From: Flectobacillus sp.
GTDB lineage: Bacteria; Bacteroidota; Bacteroidia; Cytophagales; Spirosomataceae
Length of the DNA: 10,109 nt
Assembly (NCBI GenBank): GCA_029865665.1
Contig: JARXAV010000292.1
Span: forward strand, 1 to 10,109
Direction: 5' to 3'
This document shows positions 1-7,032 of this stretch, piece by piece. The stretch's first letter is position 1. Each line of letters begins with the position of its first letter. A model generated the notes under the pieces. It saw only the letters and a program-made list of their open reading frames with translations, was not told where the DNA came from and did no database searches. The position numbers were made by a program, and so were the translations under genes.

Positions 1-51
1 AAAGCCAATATCAAGACGGGACAATTAGTGTATATCCAACTCAAAAACTAA
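1..51 (+). CDS. C-terminal tail of a TraM-like conjugative transposon protein (partial)
   Basis: The first 16 codons are open from the window edge and end in TAA at 49-51, reading KANIKTGQLVYIQLKN. The stop lies 4 nt before the traN start. TraM normally sits directly before TraN in Bacteroidota conjugative elements, and its C-terminus is a short Lys-rich beta-like stretch ending in hydrophobic residues, which fits what is seen. TraM is an envelope-spanning VirB10-like component of the transfer apparatus. Only 16 residues are visible, so the call rests mainly on gene order and could be wrong about the family, although an in-frame gene end here is likely. Confidence 0.45.
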   Translation, partial: KANIKTGQLVYIQLKN

Positions 52-55
52 ACGA

Positions 56-1027
56 ATGAAACATTGCTTATTTATACTAAGTCTGTTACTCGGGCTTAGA
101 ACCATTGCACAGAATCCCCTGGATTCCCTCCGAAATACGACGAAAGATAGCACCGTACTAGCAAGTACAAGTCCGTCTTACCATTTCAATCGACTTGCAC
201 TTCCTCCAGCGCTACCATTAGGTAAAGAAAACATCAAAGGAAGCTACCGCATTTCGGTTGCCTTTTTCAAAACGTCGCACATCGTCTTCGATGCTAAAAT
301 ATTGTATTTTGATATTGGTTCAAAGAATGTGATTGGCGAAAAGGTGGAAAATATCGACAACGTACTCAAGCTGAAAGCTGCCTTTTTAGAACCCTTTGAA
401 ACAAATGTAACGGTCATTACTGCTAGTGGTAAATACTACTCCTTTTTGGTGACGCATAGCGAAAATCCAACGAAGTTAAACCTGGTGATGAATCCACTTT
501 TGAACATTGATTGGTCGGGTGATGCTGGGATAAGTGCTGATGGAAAGATTATTTTTAGCGAAACGGGGATTGATGAAGCAGGATTTAAAGCTCTTGCGAA
601 CTATGCTCTCAAGCAAAAAAACATTCAGCATATTCGTAGTACCGTAGGTAGCGTGCGAATGGAGGTACAAAACATCTTATCGAAGGACGATAACGTTCTG
701 CTTACCCTCAATATGAAAAATAAGTCTTCCTTGAATTATGAGGTAGAATTATTAAAAGCTTACATCCGTGACAGTGAAACCAATAAGCGAGATTTAGTAC
801 AAGAAGTCGAAGTAAAGCCTAAATACGTTTATGTCCTCAGCGAAAGTAAGACTAAAAAGAAGATTGGAGAAGCCAAAGGGGAATATCGCATGGTGCTGCT
901 CTTTAACAAGTTTGCGATTGCCAAGGGCAAAACCTTTGATGTGGATGTGATTGAGAAAAACGGAGGTAGAAACTTCAATCTTAAAATTGATTTTGAAACC
1001 TTTTACTATCAAATGAAACAATTATAG
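56..1027 (+). CDS. traN: Conjugative transposon protein TraN (DUF4138 family)
   Basis: This 323-aa protein has an N-terminal signal peptide (about residues 1-19, ending IAQ). The stretch around residues 65-150 resembles Bacteroidota TraN: an ISVAFFKTSHIVF segment, followed by an IGSKNVIGEK..NVLKLKA segment and a GKYYSFLV segment. TraN is an exported component of the Bacteroidota type IV secretion/mating apparatus, thought to act in the periplasm or outer membrane with TraM (inference from the family). Length is normal for the family. The start at 56 is supported by the signal peptide directly after it and by an A-rich leader. The gene lies 4 nt after the upstream gene and 3 nt before traO, so these genes are probably one transcript ending at the terminator near 2130-2162. 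Confidence 0.85.
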   Translation: MKHCLFILSLLLGLRTIAQNPLDSLRNTTKDSTVLASTSPSYHFNRLALPPALPLGKENIKGSYRISVAFFKTSHIVFDAKILYFDIGSKNVIGEKVENIDNVLKLKAAFLEPFETNVTVITASGKYYSFLVTHSENPTKLNLVMNPLLNIDWSGDAGISADGKIIFSETGIDEAGFKALANYALKQKNIQHIRSTVGSVRMEVQNILSKDDNVLLTLNMKNKSSLNYEVELLKAYIRDSETNKRDLVQEVEVKPKYVYVLSESKTKKKIGEAKGEYRMVLLFNKFAIAKGKTFDVDVIEKNGGRNFNLKIDFETFYYQMKQL

Positions 1028-1030
1028 CCC

Positions 1031-1597
1031 ATGAAAAAGATATTATTAATGGCTTTGATGGCCTTATGGGCTTTTCAAGGCAATAGCCAAATCCGAACTA
1101 AGGGGGCGAACTATTTAGAAGTTATGGGTGGGAAACCTTTACTGTTAGACAATGGATCGTTTAGCACGCAAGCTGGAGAGGGAATTTATGGATTGTCTTA
1201 CGCAATTGGAAGCATTAAAGGGAATTATCACCGTTTGAATTTCTCCTATCGAAAGGAGTTTGTTAAGTCCCTTAACATGCTCTCTCAGGCTAGTAATTAC
1301 GAAAACTTTACATTAAAGTACAGCTATGAGAGTACCTTAACGAAAGGGAAAAACCACCTTTCGTATTTGGGACTACTCTACGGTTTGGGTGTAGGCATCG
1401 AAAACTTAAACCACAGCTACAACACCAATTTACAAAGCTCAACGGCCTACCCTCTGGCAACTTTAGGGGTAAACTTTGAAAAGTTTTTAGGTACGTCGGT
1501 AGCCTTGTTTATTCGAGTAGATGGGGATGCCACCATGATGGCTATTTCTCAGAAGCTCAAAGGAAATGCAGGAATAGGACTAAAAGTAAAACTCTAA
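1031..1597 (+). CDS. traO: Conjugal transfer protein TraO
   Basis: This 188-aa exported protein begins with a signal peptide (residues 1-19, ending NSQ). The rest reads as alternating short beta strands rich in Gly, Tyr and Ser, ending in a GIGLKVKL strand typical of outer-membrane beta-barrel-like TraO proteins of Bacteroidota conjugative elements. A pattern of the type GxxYxxxFxxxxGxxVALFIRVD near the C-terminal half also fits. TraO is part of the envelope portion of the mating apparatus. It starts 3 nt after the traN stop and ends 4 nt before the next gene, consistent with a tra operon. The position after traN adds weight to the identification; no catalytic motif is expected. Confidence 0.75.
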   Translation: MKKILLMALMALWAFQGNSQIRTKGANYLEVMGGKPLLLDNGSFSTQAGEGIYGLSYAIGSIKGNYHRLNFSYRKEFVKSLNMLSQASNYENFTLKYSYESTLTKGKNHLSYLGLLYGLGVGIENLNHSYNTNLQSSTAYPLATLGVNFEKFLGTSVALFIRVDGDATMMAISQKLKGNAGIGLKVKL

Positions 1598-1601
1598 CAA
1601 G

Positions 1602-2096
1602 ATGAAACAAAAGATAAGCATAACCAAGCAGCTCTTTTTTCTGGCCTTTGCGTGCTTGCTTCTAGCAAGTTGTCGTCCAGAAGAAGATGTTACCGTGACT
1701 GATACCAGCGTTTTTGATTACAACTTTCAGGTGTTTATTTCGGGTAGAACAAATGATACCTTAGACGTAAATAAATGGTATCGCTATGAGGTATATCTCA
1801 AGCCTTTATCGACCAATAAGCTCCTAAGTTATCAAAAGAAAATCGTCTTAACTCCTAGTGTAGGAACAGGAAAGTTAGGCTCGTACCAAATCCTCAACTT
1901 ACGGGGAGATACCCTAACAGGCATCCAACGTTTTGGGGATATCGTGCAATTATCCAGCGATTCGCTGATTAATAATCGTTTGATTATCAAAGAGAAATTT
2001 GATTATCCCAACGTAAAGGGAGCTATTACCCAAACCAATACGGTGCAATGGAATTCCATTAGCAAAGCGGTGAGCAATAGCATTTTTGTGAAGTAA
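1602..2096 (+). CDS. TraQ-like conjugal transfer lipoprotein (possible DUF3872)
   Basis: This is a 164-aa predicted lipoprotein. A hydrophobic N-terminal segment (about residues 8-23) ends in a lipobox LLAS-C with Cys24 as the likely lipidated residue, followed by acidic residues. The mature part is beta-rich without recognisable catalytic residues. In Bacteroidota conjugative elements a small lipoprotein of this sort (TraQ/DUF3872) follows TraO. Here the assignment rests on gene order, size and lipobox more than on clear sequence identity. It is the last gene of the rightward tra cluster, 4 nt after traO, and is followed by an intrinsic terminator. An alternative is an element-specific lipoprotein unrelated to TraQ. 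Confidence 0.55.
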   Translation: MKQKISITKQLFFLAFACLLLASCRPEEDVTVTDTSVFDYNFQVFISGRTNDTLDVNKWYRYEVYLKPLSTNKLLSYQKKIVLTPSVGTGKLGSYQILNLRGDTLTGIQRFGDIVQLSSDSLINNRLIIKEKFDYPNVKGAITQTNTVQWNSISKAVSNSIFVK

Positions 2097-2129
2097 TTTA
2101 TTTTTAAAGTGTGTTTAGGATTTACTTAT

Positions 2130-2165
2130 AAAGCCTGTTTCTTTTAGGGACAGGCTTTTTTGTTT
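2130..2165 (+). terminator. Intrinsic terminator of the traN-traO-traQ-like operon
   Basis: A 9-bp perfect stem, AAAGCCTGT (2130-2138) and ACAGGCTTT (2150-2158), encloses an 11-nt loop and runs into a T-rich tail interrupted by one G (to about 2165). It lies 34 nt after the lipoprotein stop codon on the same strand, so it most likely ends the rightward tra transcript and isolates it from the cargo region. Confidence 0.88.
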
Positions 2166-2280
2166 TAACGTTAGCTCAGGAAAATGACCACCGAAAACAA
2201 GAGTAAACAAGTTTTAAAGAGAGTAACCCCTTCGTAATCATTAGATTTTAAGTTTTTTTCACTTTTAAGGCTTTCCCTTA

Positions 2281-2306
2281 TTCGTGTTTATTCTTGTTAA
2301 TTCGTG
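2281..2306. repeat. Three 10-bp-phased TTCKTG repeats
   Basis: The hexamers TTCGTG (2281), TTCTTG (2291) and TTCGTG (2301) recur at an exact 10-bp period, each followed by a T/A-rich spacer, immediately upstream of the promoter candidate of the integrase fragment. Helical phasing would suit binding of a regulator or of the integrase arm domain, but that is inference. The rest of 2166-2363 shows no gene; it holds this repeat, the promoter candidate and AT-rich filler. Confidence 0.35.
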
Positions 2307-2310
2307 CGAC

Positions 2311-2340
2311 TTGTTTTCTGAAATGTTCACTGTATTATTG
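2311..2340 (+). promoter_or_regulatory. Candidate Bacteroidota-type promoter for the integrase fragment
   Basis: A TTG (2311-2313), a 19-nt gap and TATTATTG (2333-2340) resemble the Bacteroidota -33/-7 pattern (TTTG or TTG, 19-21 nt, TAnnTTTG), with one mismatch in the -7 box. The start codon follows 23 nt later at 2364, leaving a short leader. Confidence 0.4.
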
Positions 2341-2363
2341 TAGCTCAAACAAACTATTTCAAT

Positions 2364-2690
2364 ATGTTTCAGCCAACAGTAACCGTAGTATTTAATAGAT
2401 TAAATTATAAAAGTAAAAGTGGGTGTTATCCTGTTTACTTACGAATTACGATAGCTCGTAAATCAAAGTACCTTAAAATTCCTCTTTCAGAAAAAATAGA
2501 GTCTGTTCATTGGAATGCTAAAGGGTATAAAAATGATAACTATATCAAAAATACCCATCTATTTGCTTTAGGGTTAAACAATCAGATACAAGCATACAAA
2601 CTTAAGGTAAGAAGTATTATTTATTCGTTTGGGCTTTCTAGACAAATAACCATTGAGGATATTCTTAATAGCCTTGAGAATAAAAACTAG
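2364..2690 (+). pseudogene. Truncated tyrosine recombinase/phage integrase, N-terminal arm-binding part only
   Basis: This 108-codon ORF matches the arm-type DNA-binding domain of Bacteroidota tyrosine recombinases. A first strand (TVTVVFNRL) is followed by SGCYPVYLRITI, KSKYLKIPL, a SVHWNAKGY segment and then N..L..IQAYKLKV, the usual helix leading to the core-binding domain. It stops at IEDILNSLENKN. A functional enzyme is usually about 400 residues and needs a core-binding domain and a catalytic domain with R...HxxR...Y residues, all absent here. No continuation is visible in any frame after 2690, because the M23-derived repeat begins about 13 nt later. It is therefore best read as a decayed integrase cut off at a recombination junction. 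A stand-alone arm-domain regulator cannot be excluded. An upstream promoter candidate is intact. Confidence 0.72.
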
Positions 2691-2703
2691 CACCTTTAAT
2701 TAT

Positions 2704-2827
2704 TTAAACGGTCAAACACACCCCACTAAATCACTCACAACGGATTAAAATAGTCTTTAAACCTTAGCACAGAGTAATGTAAATGTACTCTGGTCGAATT
2801 TCCTGTTGTACTACCACAGAAACCTAT
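2704..2827. repeat. Direct repeat copy A: displaced 3' end of the M23 peptidase gene
   Basis: By hand alignment this stretch matches 8019-8138 in the same orientation. It begins with an identical 13-mer TTAAACGGTCAAA (2704-2716) lying just past the peptidase stop codon. It then has a small indel region, and from 2725 about 88 of 100 aligned bases are identical, plus one 3-nt in-frame insertion. The longest exact run is 22 bp (2769-2790 against 8082-8103). The two copies bracket the whole Gabija cargo. Confidence 0.9.
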
Positions 2828-2830
2828 GTC
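2726..2830 (-). pseudogene. Remnant of M23 peptidase C-terminus
   Basis: Read on the minus strand from 2830, this fragment encodes about 31 residues containing IGFCGSTTGNST, the zinc/catalytic signature VHLHYSVLRFK and DYFNPL. It closely parallels residues 158-187 (GTG numbering) of the intact M23 protein encoded at 8040-8603. Differences are one inserted Thr codon, G-to-R, G-to-D and L-to-F changes, and a TGA replacing the final Trp codon just before the ancestral stop. A TAG codon stands directly before the first homologous codon and there is no start, so it is not a gene. It is the leftover 3' end of a related peptidase gene. Confidence 0.88.
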
Positions 2831-2864
2831 CTAAAAACAAAAGAGCAGGCTAAAACCTGCTCTT
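2831..2864 (-). terminator. Intrinsic terminator downstream of gajB
   Basis: AAGAGCAGG (2841-2849) and CCTGCTCTT (2856-2864) form a perfect 9-bp stem with a 6-nt loop. On the minus strand the hairpin is followed by a T-rich tail (complement of 2831-2840, TTGTTTTTAG). It lies about 140 nt past the gajB stop and is the natural end of the leftward cargo transcript. It directly abuts the M23 remnant, so it may have arrived with the cargo. Confidence 0.85.
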
Positions 2865-3004
2865 CCAAATATCTTTAAGTCGAACGATAAACCATAAAAG
2901 AAACCACCGACGCCGACCGCTAGACTAGCCGTCCGCCATGCCTTCATGGTTTGGCTTGCAGCCACCACGAAACCTTAGCTATTATATTATCTGTTCGTGC
3001 CTTT
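2865..3004 (-). other. Hairpin-rich 3' spacer of gajB, possible structured RNA
   Basis: This spacer between gajB and its terminator contains a GC-rich island in otherwise AT-rich DNA. Three small perfect hairpins lie in a row: GCTAG-A-CTAGC (2919-2929), CCATG-CCTT-CATGG (2936-2949) and TGGCT-TGC-AGCCA (2952-2964). No convincing ORF is present. It could be a structured 3' UTR, a small RNA processed from the operon mRNA, or a recombination site of the cargo. No known RNA family was recognised. Confidence 0.4.
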
Positions 3005-4819
3005 TTAAATGTCGTCATAACCATATTTATGGTCAATTAAATGTTGTGTCGGAGTTAACTCGGTTTTTTGGCCGAATTTATAACCGAATCTATTTGTTTC
3101 AGAAATTATATGTAAATTTTTTCTCGCTCTTGAGCAAAGTACATATAACATCTTTTTAGAATTCGCAATACCATTTATTTTATCTGCGAAATGAGGAACA
3201 TATGTATCTAGCAGCCCAAAACCAATCATTGTGTCATATTCTTCACCTTTTACGCCATGAATTGTTGATACGGTTATGCCATCTCTTTGCTTAAAAACTT
3301 TGCGGAAGTTTTCTATATCCCCAATGAATGGGTTTCCTTCTTTTACAAGTCTGGCAATCCTATTTTTTGAACTGGCAAAAAACGAATTATAATGTTCCAT
3401 AAGGGTTGGAAATAAACTCAAATCAATACTTAGCGTAATACAAATTTTTGTAAAAAATAATTCTAAGTAATCTATTCCATTTTTTTCATCGATTTCTATA
3501 GAATTACATAAGCGTAAGAAAGTTCTATTTGTAAGGTCAGGTAGGTTTACTCCCGCCATTTCTAATTCATATAAAATTTCTTTGCTCCATCTTAAACGTC
3601 TAACATAAAGAAAGGGGGATGGCTCCGTAAGGATTATTCTAGCAAGTTTAAACCAAAAATTATCAATGTCTCTGGAGAAAGGAGCCATTCCTGGTCCATT
3701 AAAGCTATAGTCAGGCAGTTTTACCATTAAACCTCTTGTGATACTACCTAATAACCACCATTGAGGGGCTACAATGCAAATCTCATTAGGAAGTATCAAT
3801 TTTTCTTCAATATTAAATTTTAGTAGCTTAACAATTTCATCAACTACTTGTTCATTCGAAACACTGTCAGTAAATGAAATAATACTAGGATATTCCTTAT
3901 CTAAACCCTCTGGAATAATTTCATTCGAAAACGTTTTATAAAATTCAAAATAGTCAATTATCTTACTTGAAGATCTATAATTTTTGGTGAGCCCCATTTT
4001 CTTTAGGTTAAAACCAAGTAATGATTCTAATTCTTTCTTTTCCATTGGGTAACCACCTAATGAATCATAAATAGATTGGTTCGGATCGCCTACTATTAAT
4101 GTTTTTGAAATCCCACTATTTGCATTTAATATTTTTGATATTATATGATATTGTATTTCTTTGGTGTCTTGATATTCATCAATTAAAACAAACGGAAATA
4201 GTTTGCATAGAATAGAAGAAATAATCGACTTATTCTTCAATAATTGATAAGAATAAAAGAGGATTTGTTCAAAGTCAATTTGATTGTTTGCTTTTAATAT
4301 TTCAAAGTAATCGGCAATTATTTTTTTTAAATCAGAGTGTTTACTTTTGTCTAAGCTAGTTAGAGAATATTCGTCGGTTTTTGCCAAAATTCCGCAGTCC
4401 CAATAGGTAATTTTTTGTTTGCTATGTGGTCTATAGGGTTTACATAGCTCGGTTAGAATAACTTCTGATTCATGTGAATTGATAACTCTAAATCCATTTT
4501 TTAATTCATCAAGGTAAAGATGATATGGTCTTAAAATCCACTCCAAACAAAATGAATGTATTGTCCCTATCCACAATTGAGTTGTATCAACTCCTAGTAG
4601 TTCTACTCGTTCTTTAATTTCATCAGCTGCATTGTTGGTGTATGTAATGGCGATGATGAATTCCTTGTTTGAATTCAGCTTTGCCAATTCATAGGCGATT
4701 TTATATGTTAAGGTTCTAGTTTTTCCGCTTCCTGGGCATGCGATTAATAAAACACTTTCATTTTCGTGAATCGCATCTTCTTGCTCACTATTGAGCTTGT
4801 CTTTATTCCATACAAACAT
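3005..4819 (-). CDS. gajB: GajB-like UvrD/Rep-type SF1 helicase of a Gabija system
   Basis: This 604-aa protein carries the full superfamily 1A helicase set: Q-motif NSEQ (10-13), Walker A ACPGSGKT (27-34), motif Ia AITYTNNAADEI (58-69), Ib IGTIHSF (84-90), Walker B DEYQD (214-218), motif III GDPNQSIYDS (244-253), motif IV KNYRSS (279-284), motif V VSTIHGVKGEEYD (517-529) and motif VI LYVLCSRARKNL (558-569). In Gabija, GajB binds the GajA tetramer and acts with it on phage DNA (established for the family). The start ATG directly follows the gajA stop (TAGATG, zero gap), which suggests translational coupling and supports this start. At 604 aa it is longer than the roughly 500-aa Bacillus GajB but keeps every motif, so it is probably active. 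A housekeeping UvrD/PcrA is unlikely given the pairing with an OLD nuclease. Confidence 0.88.
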   Translation of the reverse strand: MFVWNKDKLNSEQEDAIHENESVLLIACPGSGKTRTLTYKIAYELAKLNSNKEFIIAITYTNNAADEIKERVELLGVDTTQLWIGTIHSFCLEWILRPYHLYLDELKNGFRVINSHESEVILTELCKPYRPHSKQKITYWDCGILAKTDEYSLTSLDKSKHSDLKKIIADYFEILKANNQIDFEQILFYSYQLLKNKSIISSILCKLFPFVLIDEYQDTKEIQYHIISKILNANSGISKTLIVGDPNQSIYDSLGGYPMEKKELESLLGFNLKKMGLTKNYRSSSKIIDYFEFYKTFSNEIIPEGLDKEYPSIISFTDSVSNEQVVDEIVKLLKFNIEEKLILPNEICIVAPQWWLLGSITRGLMVKLPDYSFNGPGMAPFSRDIDNFWFKLARIILTEPSPFLYVRRLRWSKEILYELEMAGVNLPDLTNRTFLRLCNSIEIDEKNGIDYLELFFTKICITLSIDLSLFPTLMEHYNSFFASSKNRIARLVKEGNPFIGDIENFRKVFKQRDGITVSTIHGVKGEEYDTMIGFGLLDTYVPHFADKINGIANSKKMLYVLCSRARKNLHIISETNRFGYKFGQKTELTPTQHLIDHKYGYDDI

Positions 4820-6961
4820 CTATTTAAAGCTTTTTAAAAAGGAAAGTATTTGATCATTTTTATTTGCAGCTAGTATTTCTGTTTTTAAGTCTTTTATTGA
4901 AGAAGATTGATTTCTAAACTTAGCAAGTATTTCAAAACATTGCTTATAATCAAGTTTATCATCTTCTTCGAAAGTTTTATTTAGTCTGTATTCGACTATA
5001 TCTGCAATCAAATTATTGGAATACACCTCTTTTGCAAAGACGATGGATTCAAGAATATATCCAGGAATTTTTGTTTTGTAACTGATATGTTGTCCAAGCA
5101 AAATTGCAAACCACCCTTTTCCTTCTTGTTTTGCCATTGTCAATACACGTTTTCCAAATTTTGAAACATCATTCGACTCCAATTCAGTTTTAGCCAGATC
5201 TCTTGTATTGTCATCTTTATACACTTTGTCAATAATTTGAACTACTTCCCAATCATTTCCTGCTTGTACAAAATCAACTTCAAATGTATAATCTGCATAG
5301 AAAGTTTTTATCCAACCATTTCCTTGCTCAAAAGCATCAAGCTTATTTTTTCTTTCAAACCCTTTATTTTTTGAATTTTCGACTTTGGTTTTATACTTTT
5401 TTACTTTATCAGAATCTCTTGCTAAAATTGTTGTATCACATATAGCATCGTCTAAATCTGTAAGAATACTGCACTTTCTTTTTATTCTTTCATTATGGAA
5501 TAATTGGGCGACATTTTCAAAACCAGTACTTCTTATATTAATTAAACTAATGCCAAGTTCATCTAAACTAACACCTAGTACTTGTTTTACCATTTGAGGT
5601 ATTAAAATTTCTTCAGCATCTCCTTCAACAAGGATTACTCCTTTTGCAAAAAGTAAATTTGTTCGCACTGCATCTAAATATCTTTGAATTTCATTTATGT
5701 TTTCAGGGTCAAGGCCGTTAGAGGGCTGATATACCTCTGCCAAATTTTTGTTTTTTGCCAAAATGTTAATCTTTTCAACATTACTTACTTCAGAGATTTG
5801 AGTTGAATGTGTCGAGTAAATGATTTGAGTGTCTCCATAATCAAGTTTATCAAACAGCGTTTTTTGAATGTGATTATGTATATGCGCTTCTGGCTCTTCA
5901 ATAATTAGAAAGTTGGCAAAAGTGTCTTTTGACTTCCTATACTTGAATTCAAGTAATTTGAGGGTTAAAAATATTAAGTTTGCTCCGCCTAAACTTAACT
6001 CATGTATTCCTCCCTCATGATCTTCATCTGGTTCACCAATGAATAATTTTAATGATTGCAAAAGTTTATCAGCATCATCTGGAACACTCGATTTAATTGT
6101 TAGCGATGATGGTGAATATGTTTGTCCAACAGCATCTTGAATTGTAGATTTAATATCCTTTCTGATGTTTTTAACATCATCCAAGTCTTCAATATTTTCG
6201 TTTAGCTCTTTAACTAAATCTCTAATTGGACTATAGTCTGCTTCCTTGATATCACCACTTTTATTCTTTAAAAGACTCAAAAGTGGGTTAGTTCGATTAT
6301 TATTGAAATCACTTACTACATCTCTTAGTGCTTGAATAAATGTGAAGGACACCTCATTCGAGATTGAAAGTTGATGAGGTATTTTTATGCCAAATTTTGA
6401 AGCATCTATTATTGATGGAAATTTCACAGCACTAAAATCACCAACTAGTTCCTTGTATACTTCAGGGTCATTAAAATTTGCAGTGCTTTTACCAGTAAAA
6501 AAAGTTTCGTAATTATCCTTAATTGTTATTGTTTCCAATAATTTTGATAAACCAGCATGATCACCTACTACTAGTTCAGATAGTTTTTGTCTGATATCTG
6601 CTTTAGGTCTAAAAAATAAATTGTAAGATGCTTTTTTTACAAAATCCTTCTCTGCAATACCAGCCCCATGAATAAATAAGGACTGTATAGCTTCTGAATC
6701 ATTGATTTCATCAAACTCAATACTGATTATTATCCAATGTCCTTTCCAGTTATCTTTTCCTAAGCACCTATTGAAATCACTTTCTCCTAGTTTATATGCA
6801 TATTGTAACGAAGAATCTTCTAATAAAAGTCTAATTGCCCTAAATACATTCGTTTTGCCAGAACCATTTTCACCAATGACAGTATTGATGCCTTTTTGAA
6901 ATTTGAAACTCGCATTAGTGAAATTTCTATAATTTATGAGGCTTACTTTTGATATGTACAT
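4820..6961 (-). CDS. gajA: GajA-like OLD-family ATPase/TOPRIM nuclease of a Gabija system
   Basis: This 713-aa protein has an SMC/RecF-like ABC ATPase head: Walker A GENGSGKT (30-37), signature-like ELSLGGANLIFLTL (321-334), Walker B FLIIEEPEAH (351-360) and H-loop STHSTQIS (383-390). A helical insertion lies at about 200-310. A TOPRIM domain follows, with GVILVEGDAEEILIP (441-455, Glu446) and ILTDLDD (499-505, Asp502/Asp504). Further on are OLD-typical YADYTFEVDF (555-564) and KGWFAILL (615-622, Lys615). In Gabija, GajA is a nucleotide-regulated DNA nicking enzyme unleashed during phage infection (family knowledge). Pairing with a UvrD-like helicase marks it as a class 2 OLD protein. It is clearly longer than the 578-aa Bacillus cereus GajA, mostly after the TOPRIM core. 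The start at 6961 gives MYISKVSLINYRNF, the classic first strand of this ATPase fold. No own promoter is evident; it probably shares the transcript starting near 7940. Confidence 0.88.
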   Translation of the reverse strand: MYISKVSLINYRNFTNASFKFQKGINTVIGENGSGKTNVFRAIRLLLEDSSLQYAYKLGESDFNRCLGKDNWKGHWIIISIEFDEINDSEAIQSLFIHGAGIAEKDFVKKASYNLFFRPKADIRQKLSELVVGDHAGLSKLLETITIKDNYETFFTGKSTANFNDPEVYKELVGDFSAVKFPSIIDASKFGIKIPHQLSISNEVSFTFIQALRDVVSDFNNNRTNPLLSLLKNKSGDIKEADYSPIRDLVKELNENIEDLDDVKNIRKDIKSTIQDAVGQTYSPSSLTIKSSVPDDADKLLQSLKLFIGEPDEDHEGGIHELSLGGANLIFLTLKLLEFKYRKSKDTFANFLIIEEPEAHIHNHIQKTLFDKLDYGDTQIIYSTHSTQISEVSNVEKINILAKNKNLAEVYQPSNGLDPENINEIQRYLDAVRTNLLFAKGVILVEGDAEEILIPQMVKQVLGVSLDELGISLINIRSTGFENVAQLFHNERIKRKCSILTDLDDAICDTTILARDSDKVKKYKTKVENSKNKGFERKNKLDAFEQGNGWIKTFYADYTFEVDFVQAGNDWEVVQIIDKVYKDDNTRDLAKTELESNDVSKFGKRVLTMAKQEGKGWFAILLGQHISYKTKIPGYILESIVFAKEVYSNNLIADIVEYRLNKTFEEDDKLDYKQCFEILAKFRNQSSSIKDLKTEILAANKNDQILSFLKSFK

Positions 6962-7004
6962 TATAATGTTTTATTGGTTTATTTTCTATAGGTTGTGTAT
7001 CGGT

Positions 7005-7028
7005 CTGACATTCGTTTCAGTCGTGTCA
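7005..7028. repeat. Nested inverted repeats in the spacer before gajA
   Basis: TGACA (7006-7010) and TGTCA (7024-7028) form an inverted repeat over a 13-nt gap, with CTGA/TCAG (7005-7008, 7017-7020) nested inside. It lies 3' of the secreted-protein gene and 44 nt before gajA. It is too weak and lacks the T-tract for a terminator. It may be an mRNA hairpin, an operator or nothing. Confidence 0.3.
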
Positions 7029-7032
7029 AAGT

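Noticed and set aside
2938..3159. Open frame on the + strand across the gajB 3' end and hairpin spacer
   Set aside because: Most of it is antisense to the gajB C-terminus, which contains conserved sequence; composition is not protein-like and no upstream signals were seen.
3005..6961. RecF/UvrD housekeeping repair genes or another ATPase-helicase defence family
   Set aside because: The ATPase has a TOPRIM nuclease domain of OLD type, abuts the helicase gene without a gap and lies inside an ICE, which together fit Gabija better.
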